Shown piece after piece: positions 12,576-24,462 of a stretch of 64,000 nt of DNA. The stretch's first letter is position 1; every line of letters starts with the position of its first letter. The position numbers and the translations under genes are program-made. The DNA lies in NCBI GenBank assembly GCA_947247005.1, contig OX365949.1, positions 3,172,001 through 3,236,000 on the forward strand, read 5' to 3'. The notes below the pieces were generated by a model. That model worked only from the letters and a program-made list of their open reading frames with translations, ran no database searches and had not been told where the DNA came from. Source of the DNA: Spisula solida (taxonomy: Eukaryota > Mollusca > Bivalvia > Venerida > Mactridae).

Positions 12576-14429
12576 AAAACGATTAAGTATATATAAAATA
12601 CCAGGGGTGTAAGAAATAAGCTACATATTATAATATAAAGTCGAATCTATAGATAATATTTGTTCATGCACTTGGCTGTTGATCATTGTATGAGTTAAGT
12701 TCTAACACACATACGTTTAGTATATCATATCAGCTGACATGTTAAATTGGTGGATATTTTCATATCTCCTCTATCGTTTCCGGTCGTCATCTTGGTGTGT
12801 TTTATAATTTGAAATCATGGCTCTTTTCAAATGATCACGAATATGGCCAAATGAGTATGCTGCGATATTAGTTGAATGGTACAGGACCCTTAAGATGTTG
12901 ACAAACATAATACAGTTTTAAACCAATTCTAGTACAATATTGACCATTCAAAAGACCCTTGATTGTACATCATGATAACGATTGTCAATAAAACACACTC
13001 GGTAATAGTTATGTCACAATTAACCCGGCGCTCGGTCACTATTCCGCTCTGTTTGCGTGTCCGATTTTAGAGTCTAGCCACACAGGCAAAAGCCAGACAT
13101 AAAGCAAACCATCCATATCCCTAAATGCGTATTTCAAGCAAGTCTATACATTTTGTATACTCACCCGCAATGAATGACATACTGTGGACTATGAATTTCC
13201 TTGCATTATTGACCATTAAGGGGAGATACTTACAACGATAATAACTACACTTGAAGTGTCCTATTGAAAACTGATGACAGATGGAATTCTGAATCGGCCG
13301 ATATTTCGGACGGGATGGGTACCATTATGAGACAATTAGCTTGTAGCGCCAGTATTACATCGTACCTTGTTATTGGAAGTTTTTACCAGGAAATTTCAAA
13401 TTACAAAGTTTCCAGGCAATAGTTTATTTGAACGATACAATTTTAACAAGTTACTTTGGAAAAATCTTCCAATATATATAATTAATTTCCTCGAAAACAA
13501 AACAGGTTGCCGCGTGCATTCGGTAAACATAGGATAACTATTTTTTTATAGCTTGATAAACACTAAATAAACACTCGCTAGTGTCTTATAGAAATCTAAG
13601 TTCCCATAAGTTAGTACATTTGTTGTACTGATTTTGTTATAGTCCAGGAAAGTGGGTAGGTGAGTCAGTCGATCGGTCGCCGTATATAACTGAACAAATT
13701 GTTGAGAAACTGTGTTAAACATAAATTAACTTAAGAATGTTATTCACCAACAAACGAAAACACAGTTCAAAATTGTTATATACGAGACAGTCGACGGATA
13801 TGAACTTATTTGAATTGGAACTTAGCGGACTATTTTCCTACTATGCAATATCACCATGGAGAGAAAAAGCTTACTCACAACTTTCCAATGGTACAAATTA
13901 GTCTCAACCAGGGCTCGCATTAATTTTGTAAATTTATTCATAAAACTGTTTGTAACTGAAGCAGCCCGAAATTGAATTTTAAAACTAGTGGGTGTGATCA
14001 AAGCGGCGTATGTTTTGATGTATGTTAGGTTTTATACAATTGTGATTGAAAGCCAACACGAAATCCATCATATTCGAAAACAGTATATAAACGTGCTAAG
14101 ACTTTATTGAGTGTTAATGTAACGCTTAAATGTGTGGCGTATACATTAATAGCAGTGCATTATTTAATCCTCTATGTTGGTGCTTGAAATGTGAAATTCA
14201 TTTTGTTTTGATCTACGATCTACTCTAATAGCGTTTTATCATGCAATCAGAAAGTAGTAGATTTTTATGAAACAACGATTATGATACTGATATAAAAATT
14301 TGCAGTTGATAAAAAGAATAAAACATGCAATATGCATATTGGGTATTCGATGCACGTTTGAACTAGATATGGAATCGTGCCTCTGCATGTTTTATACGTT
14401 TTTCATCTTAACGTACGTAAGACTAGGCA

Positions 14430-15087
14430 CACGGTGTATAACCGTATCGGTACCCTCTCAGTGCAAAATGATATATCGGTACACCCTCAGTGCTGGCACC
14501 GGTCTCTCTCAATGCAAAACAATGAATCCGATTGACAAAGATCCGCAGGAGAGGTAAGAAAATCGTTTTTTTCCCCAAAATACCGGTTTATGCATAAAAA
14601 TCGATAGCCCACGGAACCCCCGATGATTAACCATTGTCTTCCTGTTGTTAAATTTGTTCTATCATTTTTGACAAGTTCTGGCGTGGCTGGAATGTTGACC
14701 GAGGATCGTTGTGCGAATGAACATCAAGCCATGTTTATGTAGCTTAAATGCGACTTATCTTCAATATAGCAAATATCTAGTACTTCAGACGTAAAGCCGT
14801 TGATCATATCTTGCCCCTAAAAGCCTTTTATTCGGTAACTTCCATCACATTTCTTAAAAAACACCATACTTTCGGTTTAGACGCGGCACCGGTACCCTCT
14901 CAGTTCTGGCACCGGTACCCTCTCTGCTCGTTGCAGCTGACTGGCACCGGTACCCTCTCTGCACTTGCAATCAATGTGAATACGATCAATTTGATTGCAA
15001 GTGCAGAGAGGGTACCGGTGCCAGAACTGAGAGGGTACCGATATATCATTTTGCACTGAGAGGATACCGATACGGTTATACACCGTG
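14430..15087. mobile_element. 658-bp foldback/TIR element with nested palindrome
   Basis: Long terminal inverted repeats (14430-14503 and 15012-15087) begin CACGGTGTATAACCG and contain GGTACCCTCTCAGTGC. Inside is a perfect 34-bp inverted repeat (14941-14974 and 14991-15024) with a 16-base loop. The motif CACCGGTACCCTCTC recurs several times in both orientations. Copy A shows the uninterrupted site at 7253-7280. No 8-bp or TA target duplication is clear. There is no transposase, so it is non-autonomous. Confidence 0.8.
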
Positions 15088-15125
15088 AGTCAGTGTAGTT
15101 TCACACAAACTGACTGATGTACAAA

Positions 15126-15240
15126 TTCGTTCTGATGCTCTGTGGTAAGAGCTTTTCGTCTAATCTGGCGATTCGGGTTTAAATACAGTCGGATACACTC
15201 GTATGCCTGCCATATTTCAGCAGATAGCTGACTGGCAAAA
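15126..15240 (+). mobile_element. tRNA-derived SINE, copy 1
   Basis: The tRNA-like head has GCTCTGTGGTAAGAGC (15137-15152), then GTCTAATCTGGCGATTCG and a B-box-like GGGTTTAAATAC (15176-15187). The body continues with ATGCCTGCCATATTTCAG and AGCTGACTGGCAAAA. The same head and body appear on the minus strand at 50733-50850 and 37752-37856. It is absent from copy A of the surrounding duplication. Confidence 0.7.
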
Positions 15241-16339
15241 CATGCTACGCTCGGCATTTTAATCAGTAGAACATGTACCTCATTTCATGAAAATAGTGCG
15301 TATCTAATGTTTTTATAATGTCACTTATTTTTAAAGTGGCTTCCAGTTTAGAATCCTGTCAAAAGCCTTGAACGTTCACTGTTACATCGTCATATTCAGT
15401 TACCTTCAAGTTTGTTTTATTGTCTCCTACAAGCACGCATGATGTATACCGTACGGATGGATTTATGCAAGTAAATAATGATAAGGGACACAATCTTGCG
15501 AACATGTGTTATTTCGTCATGAGAAGTTACCGGCAGTCCTAAGGATACCACATTTTTGTAGATATTGCAAGGAAGCGACTATGACTTTGCAACAGATTAA
15601 CAAGATCACGTCAAAATATTTTAGACGACAATTTAGTTATGATTGAATTACTTGCACAGTTAACGAGTAAAACTGCATCTTTTATTTTCCTTGAACTCCC
15701 TTATGCATATTTATATATAATGCATTTCTCTGCAAAGCTTCACATATAGTATGTATTTGTTTCTATTTTTTTGCTAACTGATTATGTGTGCGGACATTTT
15801 GTTAGCGTTTGTTGATAATAATAGTGTTAATGTTCAATCGTCCCTAGTTTTTTGTCTTCATTTCTGGCAATTCCATTCACCTCCAAAACACATTTTCCGT
15901 CAGTTCGTGTCTCGACGGATTAGGTAAGAGATATGTATGTCCAAGTATAACATATTTATTTTGTAATTACGTTTCAGAATTGAATGAAAATGTATTGTTT
16001 TCGCTGTAAGTATGACAGATCTATTATTCTCGAGTGCTACCTTCTGTGAAACTGCCAGCTTTAATGTCATTTAAAGCGATGTTGAGTTTTATCGTTTGGG
16101 ACAAAACATTATATTGGCAACTTTGTAGAAATGACAATGAAGAACGAGTGTCAAATGTAAAATATAACGACTTATACTTTAACATAAATCAAGCGTAAAT
16201 ATATTGCATATTGTAACGAGTCTGTGATTTTGTTATTTGGCATTTTAAGTGATCACAATAAATTTACTTTTTAGCATGCAGCTATAAATTTTATGAAAAT
16301 ATTCTTATCAATGGCTTAGAACTGTTTAACTTATATAGC

Positions 16340-16480
16340 ACGGAGCATTTGAACTTTATGCATGAATATATTATCAGGTTCTTGCGTTGATTATACCAAA
16401 GAAATAAAAATCTGTTCGCGTTTTTTGTCGGTGAATAAAACATGGGCAGGAGTTCGGATGCGTAAAAATTAAATCACGTG
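16340..16480. repeat. Dispersed repeat fragment present in B and C only
   Basis: The stretch contains TTTATGCATGAATATATTA and AGGTTCTTGCGTTGATTATA, like the inverted-repeat arm at 18672-18754. It then contains AAATCTGTTCGCG and GCAGGAGTTCGGATGCG, like 37027-37087 in copy C. The matching positions in copies A and D lack it. The identity of the repeat is unknown. Confidence 0.5.
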
Positions 16481-16817
16481 AATCGCATTGATTCCTGTTA
16501 TAAAAAGTAAAAATATGCTAAAACACGCTACAAATGTACGCTTGTGTAAATATATTTTTTTCAAGCAATATTTGAACATAAGATGTAGCTACACTTTATA
16601 GTCTTTTCTTCTCTTTTCATTCCGAAGTAGATACGTTAACAGCCTCGAGTGCTATTCTTTCCCGTGATGTTCAAGATTATTTATATTTTATTGCTAAGTA
16701 CACAATTTATATTATATTTATATTACATCCTAACTTCATCGAAGAAAAGATTATCCAAATATATAAGTCACAATAAGGTTCTACTGAATCTGTTCTACAC
16801 TGTATCGCAATATATCG

Positions 16818-17060
16818 TGGACATTCAGTTTGGTCATTCAGCTGAAAATATGGCATTCAGCTTTAAATTACTGTTAATCGTAGACTCTGTAGGACTTAAG
16901 ACAGCTAAAAATAAGTATTTAAGCCGTTTTACTGTTGAAACTAGGTCGTTCAACCAGGGCATTCAGCTTTTTGATTGTTGAAACTGGTTCATTCAGCTTT
17001 TGGAATGCTGACACTAGTTCATTCAGCTTTTTGACAGTTGGGACTTGGGCAGTTCATTTT
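16818..17060. repeat. Degenerate short tandem repeat (CATTCAGCTTT units)
   Basis: CATTCAG or GTTCATTCAGCTTTT recurs about seven times between 16823 and 17060. In the clearest part, TTGAAACTGGTTCATTCAGC-type units are spaced by roughly 32-36 bp. It lies in a block that copy A lacks. Confidence 0.6.
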
Positions 17061-17094
17061 CTCGTTCGGTTATGTGTTGTGTATTGTGCCTTGT

Positions 17095-17190
17095 TACAGA
17101 AGTATGTGATGTTTTTATGTTTTCTGTATTCGGCTGGTAAACAGTTAAGTGCTGCCTTTCCTGTCCAACTTTATATGATCTTTTTAGAAC
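17095..17190 (+). mobile_element. Penelope-like element 3'-end fragment
   Basis: The words TGTTTTTATGTTTTCTG, TTCGGCTGGTAAACAG, GTTAAGTGCTGCCTTTCC and TGTCCAACTTTATAT match, on the plus strand, the minus-strand 3' terminus of the Penelope-like copies at 23222, 24463 and 43213. Only the last 90 bp or so remains. It is inside the block absent from copy A. Confidence 0.6.
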
Positions 17191-19572
17191 ATTCTCAGCG
17201 TATATAAGCATCATCAACATGTGGCATTTCCTGGAAACTGATATATTAATAACCTTTAAATGATTTATCTTTACGTAAATACGATGAATTCAAAGGAAGG
17301 TTTTGTACATTAAAAATGAGTCTAGTAAATATTTATCCATGGATATAGAATGTACGGATATTTTAGTCCAACTGGATATATATATAAAATACTAAAATAA
17401 ACAAGAATAAACTCCGACCCACTTGTTTCTACAAAATCATGTTTGTGTACCTAACTACAAGACTTGACAGAAACAGTAGGTTATATATCAGATTAATTAC
17501 AATAGTAAAATATCAATTCTTGTTGTAGATAAAACAAACTTGTAATTTAGTTCTAACTTTACTCAATGGTTGAGTGAGTGCATTAAGATAGGCACATATT
17601 ACATCTTCTCCTTACGGTTACATGTTCAACCCATCATTTTGGTCATGTTATTGCTTTCTTCGAGGGCTACGCAGAACTATGTGTATGGTATGTTTTGATT
17701 GTTAACACCTTGTAGATGTTTTGGGTATATGTTACAAAATTTTACCCTTTCAACCAAGAGTTCTAGGAAGACATTGCTGAATGTGTAATATTCCGTCACA
17801 TACAACCTTAATTAAAGGCAGTATGCAGCCTGTAACATGTGCGTTTCTTTATTTATCCAGTGTATTTAAACTTTCAGTTTTCAGTTTCCAAGATTGGATT
17901 GGCTTTAAAAGTAAAATTTTTGCAGCTCCGCCTACCTTGTCAATCCGTTCTTGGCCATATTAAGTCAGATAAACTTTATGTTTTCAAATCACACACAGTT
18001 GCAATATGCACTTATCTTTGACATGCCTGTTTCAATAAATGAACACTTATAGTGTGCCAATTTAAACAAAGATTAGTCCATCTATATGCGTTATGCAAAC
18101 GCTATAACCGAGTAAACTATTTCAAGCGCACGTGACCTTCCATTTGATTTCATTACAAATAATGACTTAATCTGATTGTTTGCGCATTTAAATAATACAT
18201 TAAACCAACGTCGGACCACCTTTTAACGTTTCACTACTGTTTCATCGCCAGAGATTACTGGACATTTTATTTTTTTTTTTAGAATAAATGTTCTATACAG
18301 ATCCATGTAAAGTTGATGCATTTGTACTGAACCGTCGTGGGATAATTACGGTTAATTTAGTGTACATATCACGTAACAATAAGATGAATAAAGATCACCC
18401 TAAATGGACGTTCATATCCAATATCCAAACGCTTATCACTGCTAGATCTCTTCCAAACGAACGACTTTAGATGAAATGTACATTAACGTTGTCAGCCGAA
18501 TTAAAAGTTTATTTATAACACATATCTTAGTAAAAACGATTTGTTAAATAACTGTCTAAAACGAATGATTGTACATTACATACATGGGCAAAACCAGAAT
18601 AGAATAAAATAGAACTACTTATACACTACTTATACACAATATGCTTTCATCCCTCTTCCCTATTATTAGCCTGATCCTGACCTTTATGCATGATTATATT
18701 ACAAGGTTCTTGTGTTGAATATATATATATACATTTCCGCGAGCAAATCGAGCAAAAATGCATCACATTTGTCATGCACTGTTATGTAATGTTCTTTGGA
18801 TGTAATATCAATGTATCAATATGTATATAATATTATGTAAAATTGTGTATTCATGGACACATTCTCCAATGTATGTATGAAATAAACTGTGACAATGTTA
18901 AACTGTTAAGGTGTGGAGTGAAAACAAAAGTGGGAGGGTGTGGTAAACAAGAATCTTTGAGAAAAAAAGAGGGCTCAAGCAGACTGACTTGTATTGTATG
19001 TATACTTTCATTGAAACATAACACCAACAATTCGTTAAAAAGGCCACCCTTTAAAAAATTTGTTTCAAAGAATGTATGTGCCTTTCAGTACTCGTTCACA
19101 AACACACATATTGGCAAATGTCACGAGCCAAAACGCATACCATGCTGACATTATAACTCAACGGAACACACTCTTATTTAGTTTTGACTGAAAAATGTAT
19201 CCTTTAATTTAAAAAGATATTAAAGAAACATTGCCATACGTTTTTATATTTCTACTTTCGGTTTACAAGGTTATTGAAGTTTTGCAATATACAAGTTTAT
19301 GAATATGTTTCATGATTATTTCTTTGTAAGAGTTTGTTCTATACTATTGACCATGTCTCCCACAACAAACTTTGACTCGTAATGTTATGTTGACTTTGTT
19401 TGTTAACGAGCAAGATTTGCATGAAAGTGTTGTCATGCTTCAATAAATTCACTTCATTGATATTTTTTTTTGTTAATCAAGGGTGAATATAGTGCATTAT
19501 TATACTATGCTTACTATATCCAACACATTTGAAAAAATATGCTCAATCTCACTATAGATTATTTAGAGATAT

Positions 19573-19703
19573 ATAACTGGGCGCGCTGTGGCATTGAATA
19601 ATAATATTCCCGACACGACGATAATGGCTCGAGGGCGCAAGCCCGAGTGCCATTATCAAGGGCCGGGGATATTATCATTTAATGCCACAGCGCGCCCAGT
19701 TAT
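19573..19703. repeat. 131-bp near-complete palindrome
   Basis: Starting ATAACTGGGCGCGCTGTGGC, the sequence reads back as its own complement to 19703. The centre is GGGC-GCAA-GCCC (19633-19644), which leaves only four unpaired bases. Mismatches are few and concentrate mid-arm. It can form a cruciform in DNA or a long hairpin in RNA. The frame at 19588-19785 is a by-product of the palindrome. Confidence 0.85.
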
Positions 19704-20054
19704 TGAACTGTTTAATATACATGTTCCAGCGAAGGAAATATATGAAAGCACCAATGGCCACATCTTACATAACGGTATAGAATAAAAGTTACACGTCTTC
19801 ATTCGTCAATTGATACTAATGAAGGCTTCGTAACAACGAGAAATAGCACGATGCAATTCTCATTCCGAAATGTAACTAAAAGATAACGGTCAATTAAATA
19901 TTATGTCTTTTTAGTAAAACAAAGAAGTATGAATGTCCCGATTTCCTTAATCTATTTGGCCTAGCCTTCAAGCGTACGTTTCAACGTGTATGTAAAATAT
20001 CACGTAAATTCTGCGTGAATAACGTCACGTCGCGCGTGCGCAGATCGTGTGATC

Positions 20055-20126
20055 GATATCCCCGGGGATATTATCAGTTGTCAACATTCTGATGATAATA
20101 TCCCCCATGGGGCGATAATACAGATT
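20055..20126. repeat. Small palindrome sharing GGGGATATTATCA with the 131-bp palindrome
   Basis: GGGGATATTATCA (20064-20076) is inverted at 20093-20105, and a second CCCC/GGGG pair extends the symmetry. The same 13-bp word is at 19665-19677. The two palindromes may be the ends of one element of about 550 bp. Confidence 0.6.
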
Positions 20127-20965
20127 TTGTCGACGTAAAAATGTTACTTTATATAGTTACAGGTGTATTAAACTCTGATACCTTAAATTATTCTAATAGA
20201 AGGTTGAGGGTCGCGTCATATTCTCCGTACTATACCACTTACACCCGAACAAAACCTACATGCATATGACGATGAATCGGCAACTCTAATCATCATTTTG
20301 TTGTAATTGTTAATGTCGTAATTCATTATTGTTGATCGTTTTCCACAATTGTTATATTTGTACTTACGCACGTTCCGGAAGTTAAAAATCTAATTTAAAA
20401 GTACGAACATGAATTTCAAAGTAAACAATATTACTTCCGTAATACGTTTATTGTCAGGTAATGATATCGGATGTAATGATTCTTAAAATAATTATGTACT
20501 CATTCATTGAAAAGTCATAATAATTATGTAAACGGATATGAAATCGATATGCGACCCACATCCGTATCTCATATATACAAAAACATCATTGTTGGTATAC
20601 GTACCTTAGTTATAATTATCATTGGAGTTACTCAGAGTTCAGGATACACGATATGGGCATCTTGTAAATACGGTTATGTACTGAACAACCCAAAACAATA
20701 CAACTTCTTTTCATTTAAATCATAGTTATAGTGTGGAGATTTCGACACGACTCTCGACCTTTAATTAGAATAATTTAACAGCAGATATATTGTCTATATT
20801 TATAACCTCGGTCGTATGTTTTCATAAGCGGGAAGTATGGCGAAGACGCTCGAGGTGTAATACCAACACAAATCTAAACGACCGATATTGCACGATTTGC
20901 TCGCGGAAATTTATATATTCAAAGCAAGAAGCTTGTAATATATTCATGCATAAAGGTCAGGATCA

Positions 20966-22416
20966 TGTCAAATTCTCTGTGCTATACGGCAATTTACATT
21001 GGGGTTCAGTGACAAGGCGTGGCTAAATGCAGTAATTATTGATGGGGTGGGTCTTAATATTCAAGTGTTCATAGTATTATCATACACTGAAGTAATTACA
21101 CTATCCTTTATCCCACCCAATATCTAACTAAACATAATGCCACGGCAATAAACAGACTAGTTACGTGATTCACGTGAATTTCGACTTATAACTGTATGAA
21201 TGACAATCTATTGTTACAAACCTCTTGTATAAGTCAATTTCATTGATTGAATAGTGCTGGGTCTTCATTTTAAAATCAACAGATCGTGTAAGTATTGGAA
21301 ATGTTAATTGTATACAAAATATACACGCCTTAAAGACATTGTGATTGGACGACTATAATACAAGCCCGAAAGCAAACTCACACCCGGGTGTCTTAACCAC
21401 AGGTTCCTATCTCAAAGGTCAAGGTAAGTGTTGGAGGTCAAAGGTCAAATTGAAGCTTGATGTGCAGTCCAGCACCAAGTGTTCATTCTCAAACCAGGTA
21501 AGTATTTTACATAGTCCGAGTAAAATTATTGCATACGATAGCCTCGCGTTTTGTTCTCTATCTATAACGTATTCATGATGTTAAATATACAATATATATA
21601 GGACCCGTCATAAGTTACTTTTTGGAGATCACGTGTCTAAAACAACCAGGTTACTAAGCGAGCCTTTGGCGAGCTTAATATTGTTTTCTTAACGAGTTTA
21701 AGAAATGTTGATCCCACAGAAAACGAGTGGTGGATTCCTTTTATCCCCTTACCATAGTCACCGAGTCAAAACCACGTCAGAAATAACGAAGTTAAGCTGA
21801 TCATGACGTTACGTTTTCGCGCCGAAAGCTTGTGACGTCAGGCATTTGTTATCACATTGTTCTGTCATGTGTTCTCTAATGGAAGATCACGACATGTATG
21901 TGATAAAGAAAAATTCCTACTCACTACTGAAATAAAGTAATGTTATCAAATAGTATTGTCCATCATTTATAATGTTTGTGCGATGAGGTAAGTAAATTGC
22001 TGTATGCGTAGTAATCTTTTTTAATACATGTATAGTTCGAAGAATTTAGAACGGTATAGTTAATATGTATATGTGGCACAATTGTAGCAAATACCACTAA
22101 ACAAGTTTATATATTTAAATTGAATACACAATTACCATTTTCTTGGTTTATTTGCTTTTATTTATTCACGCCACCGGGGAGCCCAATATCGTCGACGGCA
22201 CCAAAAGATATATTAGACACTTTCGTTTTGGGGGAAAGTGCATGGTACAGAAGAAGCCCAACATTCAAATGTCTCCCTGGTCTTGTACATGTCTGATGTA
22301 AAGCTTCATACACAAGAGCTCGGTTTTTAAGTATTGTTTAAAAGACTGTGGGTGAAGTTAGGTTATGTTAGGTAGGCAACGCTGCAAAAAACATGTCTGT
22401 TTTTTTGATGGTCTTT
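20966..22416. other. Unassigned DNA with one DR1-type motif
   Basis: No gene is supported. A perfect AGGTCAAAGGTCA (21435-21447) matches the direct-repeat-1 site bound by RXR/HNF4-type nuclear receptors in animals. One chance match in a 64-kb window is plausible. CpG-rich short words occur around 21770-21840. Nothing else is recognised. Confidence 0.45.
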
Positions 22417-22492
22417 ATTCGGCTGGATGTGGGATCGAACCTTTGAGTAAGCAATCAGTGGCTCTAACTACTTGACCACTTTTCCACCTATC
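22417..22492 (-). other. tRNA-like sequence (SINE-head-like)
   Basis: On the minus strand a full A-box match TGGTCAAGTAG (22468-22478) is followed, about 26 bp later, by a perfect B box GGTTCGATCCC (22431-22441). The region between does not show a clean anticodon stem, and the 3' side lacks CCA-stem pairing. I call it tRNA-derived, not a functional tRNA gene. Confidence 0.55.
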
Positions 22493-23221
22493 ATTTGCTT
22501 TAGACCTTGCTTGCATTTTACGCGTGCATAGTCTTAGGGAATAATGTCAACTGCACAGTACCAATACAACTATTTTGGTTTTAATGACAACATACCGGTA
22601 TATGTACAGTCTATTTAAATGATAAGTAAACTGTTGTGAACTCATATTTTTATTCGTGAGGTGAAGCAAAATATTGTGTCTCAACGTCCTGTTAAACTCG
22701 GGCAATTCGTCACATATATTCACAAAGCGGTAGCTATGTCGTTTCGCTGGCCCGCAGTAGGGCAAACAAGGTAACATAGGTGCGAAGGCCATGCTGACAT
22801 GAACCTGTTTTCGCATTTATAATATAATATAGATATAACATTGCTTTATTGTACGGCGATAAACAATACAATACCTCCATCTGTCCACAAACATATTGTC
22901 TATTTATATATTCATCATAAAACCCAGATTTAATGATTATCTTGACACTATTATCACATGTCACGCATGTACGATGTCCAAATAATGATTCAAATAGTAT
23001 AAATATTTCATTATTATACATGATTTTCTGTGGTTTCATACTGAAGAATTTGAGACGCGTGATTATTATCACCGCAGTATTCGTAGTGGTTTTTGTCTGA
23101 CCTCTTGACCCACTCATAGCTTTACTGGAAATGCACGACCCCTTGTCATACGTTGCGTTGTTCATTATAGGTTAGATTATGTACAGTCGTAAAGGTAAAT
23201 GCGATCATTGATATTGCAAAA

Positions 23222-23735
23222 AGATTATATTAAGTCAGGTAGGGAAGGCAGCACTCAACTCAACCAGCCGAGCACAGAAAACATTAAAAACACACAAAGC
23301 ACTGAAAACACGACATCCCGTCCCGAAAGTCTGCCGCCTCAGGCAGTCAAACTAAAACGGAACTAGAGCCATGTGACGAGAAAACAACAACCGGACACCA
23401 CATACCACCACAAGGACAATCTACAACATATATATAGTGTACATGCAATTTTGAAAGATACTGAGCAGCCTTGGGCTGGACAACAAAATTGCAGAATGGC
23501 ACATACAAAATGACACAATGGTGAACTATTTTTGTATTTTTACTATAAAGTGGACAATACATACATAGACGAAGGTTGGACAGAGGGCTTCCGCCTCAGT
23601 ACGGACAGCGACAAATGTCACTGGGGGCTTAAACGTTTTACAGTGCACCAAACTTCACACTTACCCAATAGACAACCTTATAGTACATTACAGTGTAAAT
23701 AAAAGTTTCCCGCCATGTAAACCTGATCTATACTA
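23222..23735 (-). mobile_element. Penelope-like element 3' fragment
   Basis: This block matches 43213-43715 through its length in order, with shared words GGCAGCACTCAACT, CAACCGGACACCACA, TTGAAAGATAC and AATGTCACTGGGGGC. The longer copy joins a Penelope-like reverse transcriptase on the minus strand, so this is the 3' end of a 5'-truncated copy. The minus-strand frame 23562-23347 is part of this degenerate tail. Confidence 0.7.
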
Positions 23736-23814
23736 ATGCAGAGGTATACTGATACTAGTATGTGTGATTCGTACGCTGAAAAATTTGGACAACTGTTTAG
23801 GCGTCATTCTAATG

Positions 23815-24250
23815 CACTTCTTGACTAATGTTTAGATATCTATCAAAGAAGCTCCTTTTGACTACTGGTTAAATATCTTTGTAGCCGTACTTTTTTACTA
23901 ATATTTAGTCGCCTTTCTAGACGTACCTTTTGACTAATATTCTACTATTTAGATGCCTTTCTAGACGTAATACCTTTTGACTTCTATTTATATGACTTTC
24001 TAGTCGTACCTTTTGACTGCTGTTGAGACGTACCGTTTGACTACTGGTTTGATGTCTTTCTAGAAGTACGTCTTGTTAAATGTTTAGATATTACTCTATA
24101 CACCTCTTTTGAATACTATTTATATGTCTGTCTATGCGTACCTTTTGTTTACTGTTCAGACATTCCTTTTGAATACGTTTGAGATGTCGTTCTAGACATA
24201 CCGTACGACTGCTGGTTGGATGTTTTTCTAGACGCCCCTTTGAATACTGC
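23815..24250. repeat. Degenerate ~38-bp minisatellite
   Basis: About eleven units follow a pattern like TTTAGATGTCTTTCTAGACG then TACCTTTTGACTACTG. Individual units differ at many positions and vary in length from about 23 to 59 bp. It lies between two Penelope-like 3' fragments. Confidence 0.65.
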
Positions 24251-24462
24251 CATTCTGGACATTTATTCTTTTGCTTAATATATGTCCTTCTTATCATAGT
24301 AAGGTAGCAGAAAATCGTTGCCGTTGTTGCATACTTCGTTACATTAGAGGGTTCTGTATTGTTGATGATGTACTGCAAGCATGTACTTACCTGGCTATAG
24401 AAGCGCGTATGGATATTGTCAATGTTAAAACAACGACGACTGAAACAGAGTTAATGAAAAAA

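Larger units (their letters stand above)
12595..18640. repeat. Copy B of the 6-7 kb head-to-tail duplication
   Basis: It starts with AAAATACCAGGGGTG, as copy A does at 5904, and follows A in order to about 18640. Relative to A it carries extra blocks: about 12675-13090, the 658-bp TIR element with a SINE (14430-15240), about 16300-16480, and about 16820-17185. Each block is flanked by sequence continuous in A. No gene is recognised. Confidence 0.85.
18672..20965. mobile_element. 2.3-kb region bounded by ~80-bp inverted repeats
   Basis: The left arm (18672-18754) and right arm (20889-20965) are inverted copies at clearly high identity. Both contain TGATCCTGACCTTTATGCAT and TTTCCGCGAGCAAATCG. 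The interior has no recognisable transposase; its frames (for example 18843-19148 and 20507-20725) are short and unassigned. It includes a 131-bp palindrome and a smaller one. It could be a composite or a non-autonomous DNA element, or simply two dispersed repeats in opposite orientation, since a related arm also occurs near 16350. Confidence 0.5.

Noticed and set aside
22417..22492. Intact tRNA gene
   Set aside because: The A and B boxes are good, but no complete cloverleaf with acceptor and anticodon stems could be drawn. I list it as a tRNA-derived sequence.
23347..23562. 71-codon minus-strand frame as a separate gene
   Set aside because: It lies inside the Penelope-like 3' fragment and is a remnant of that element.
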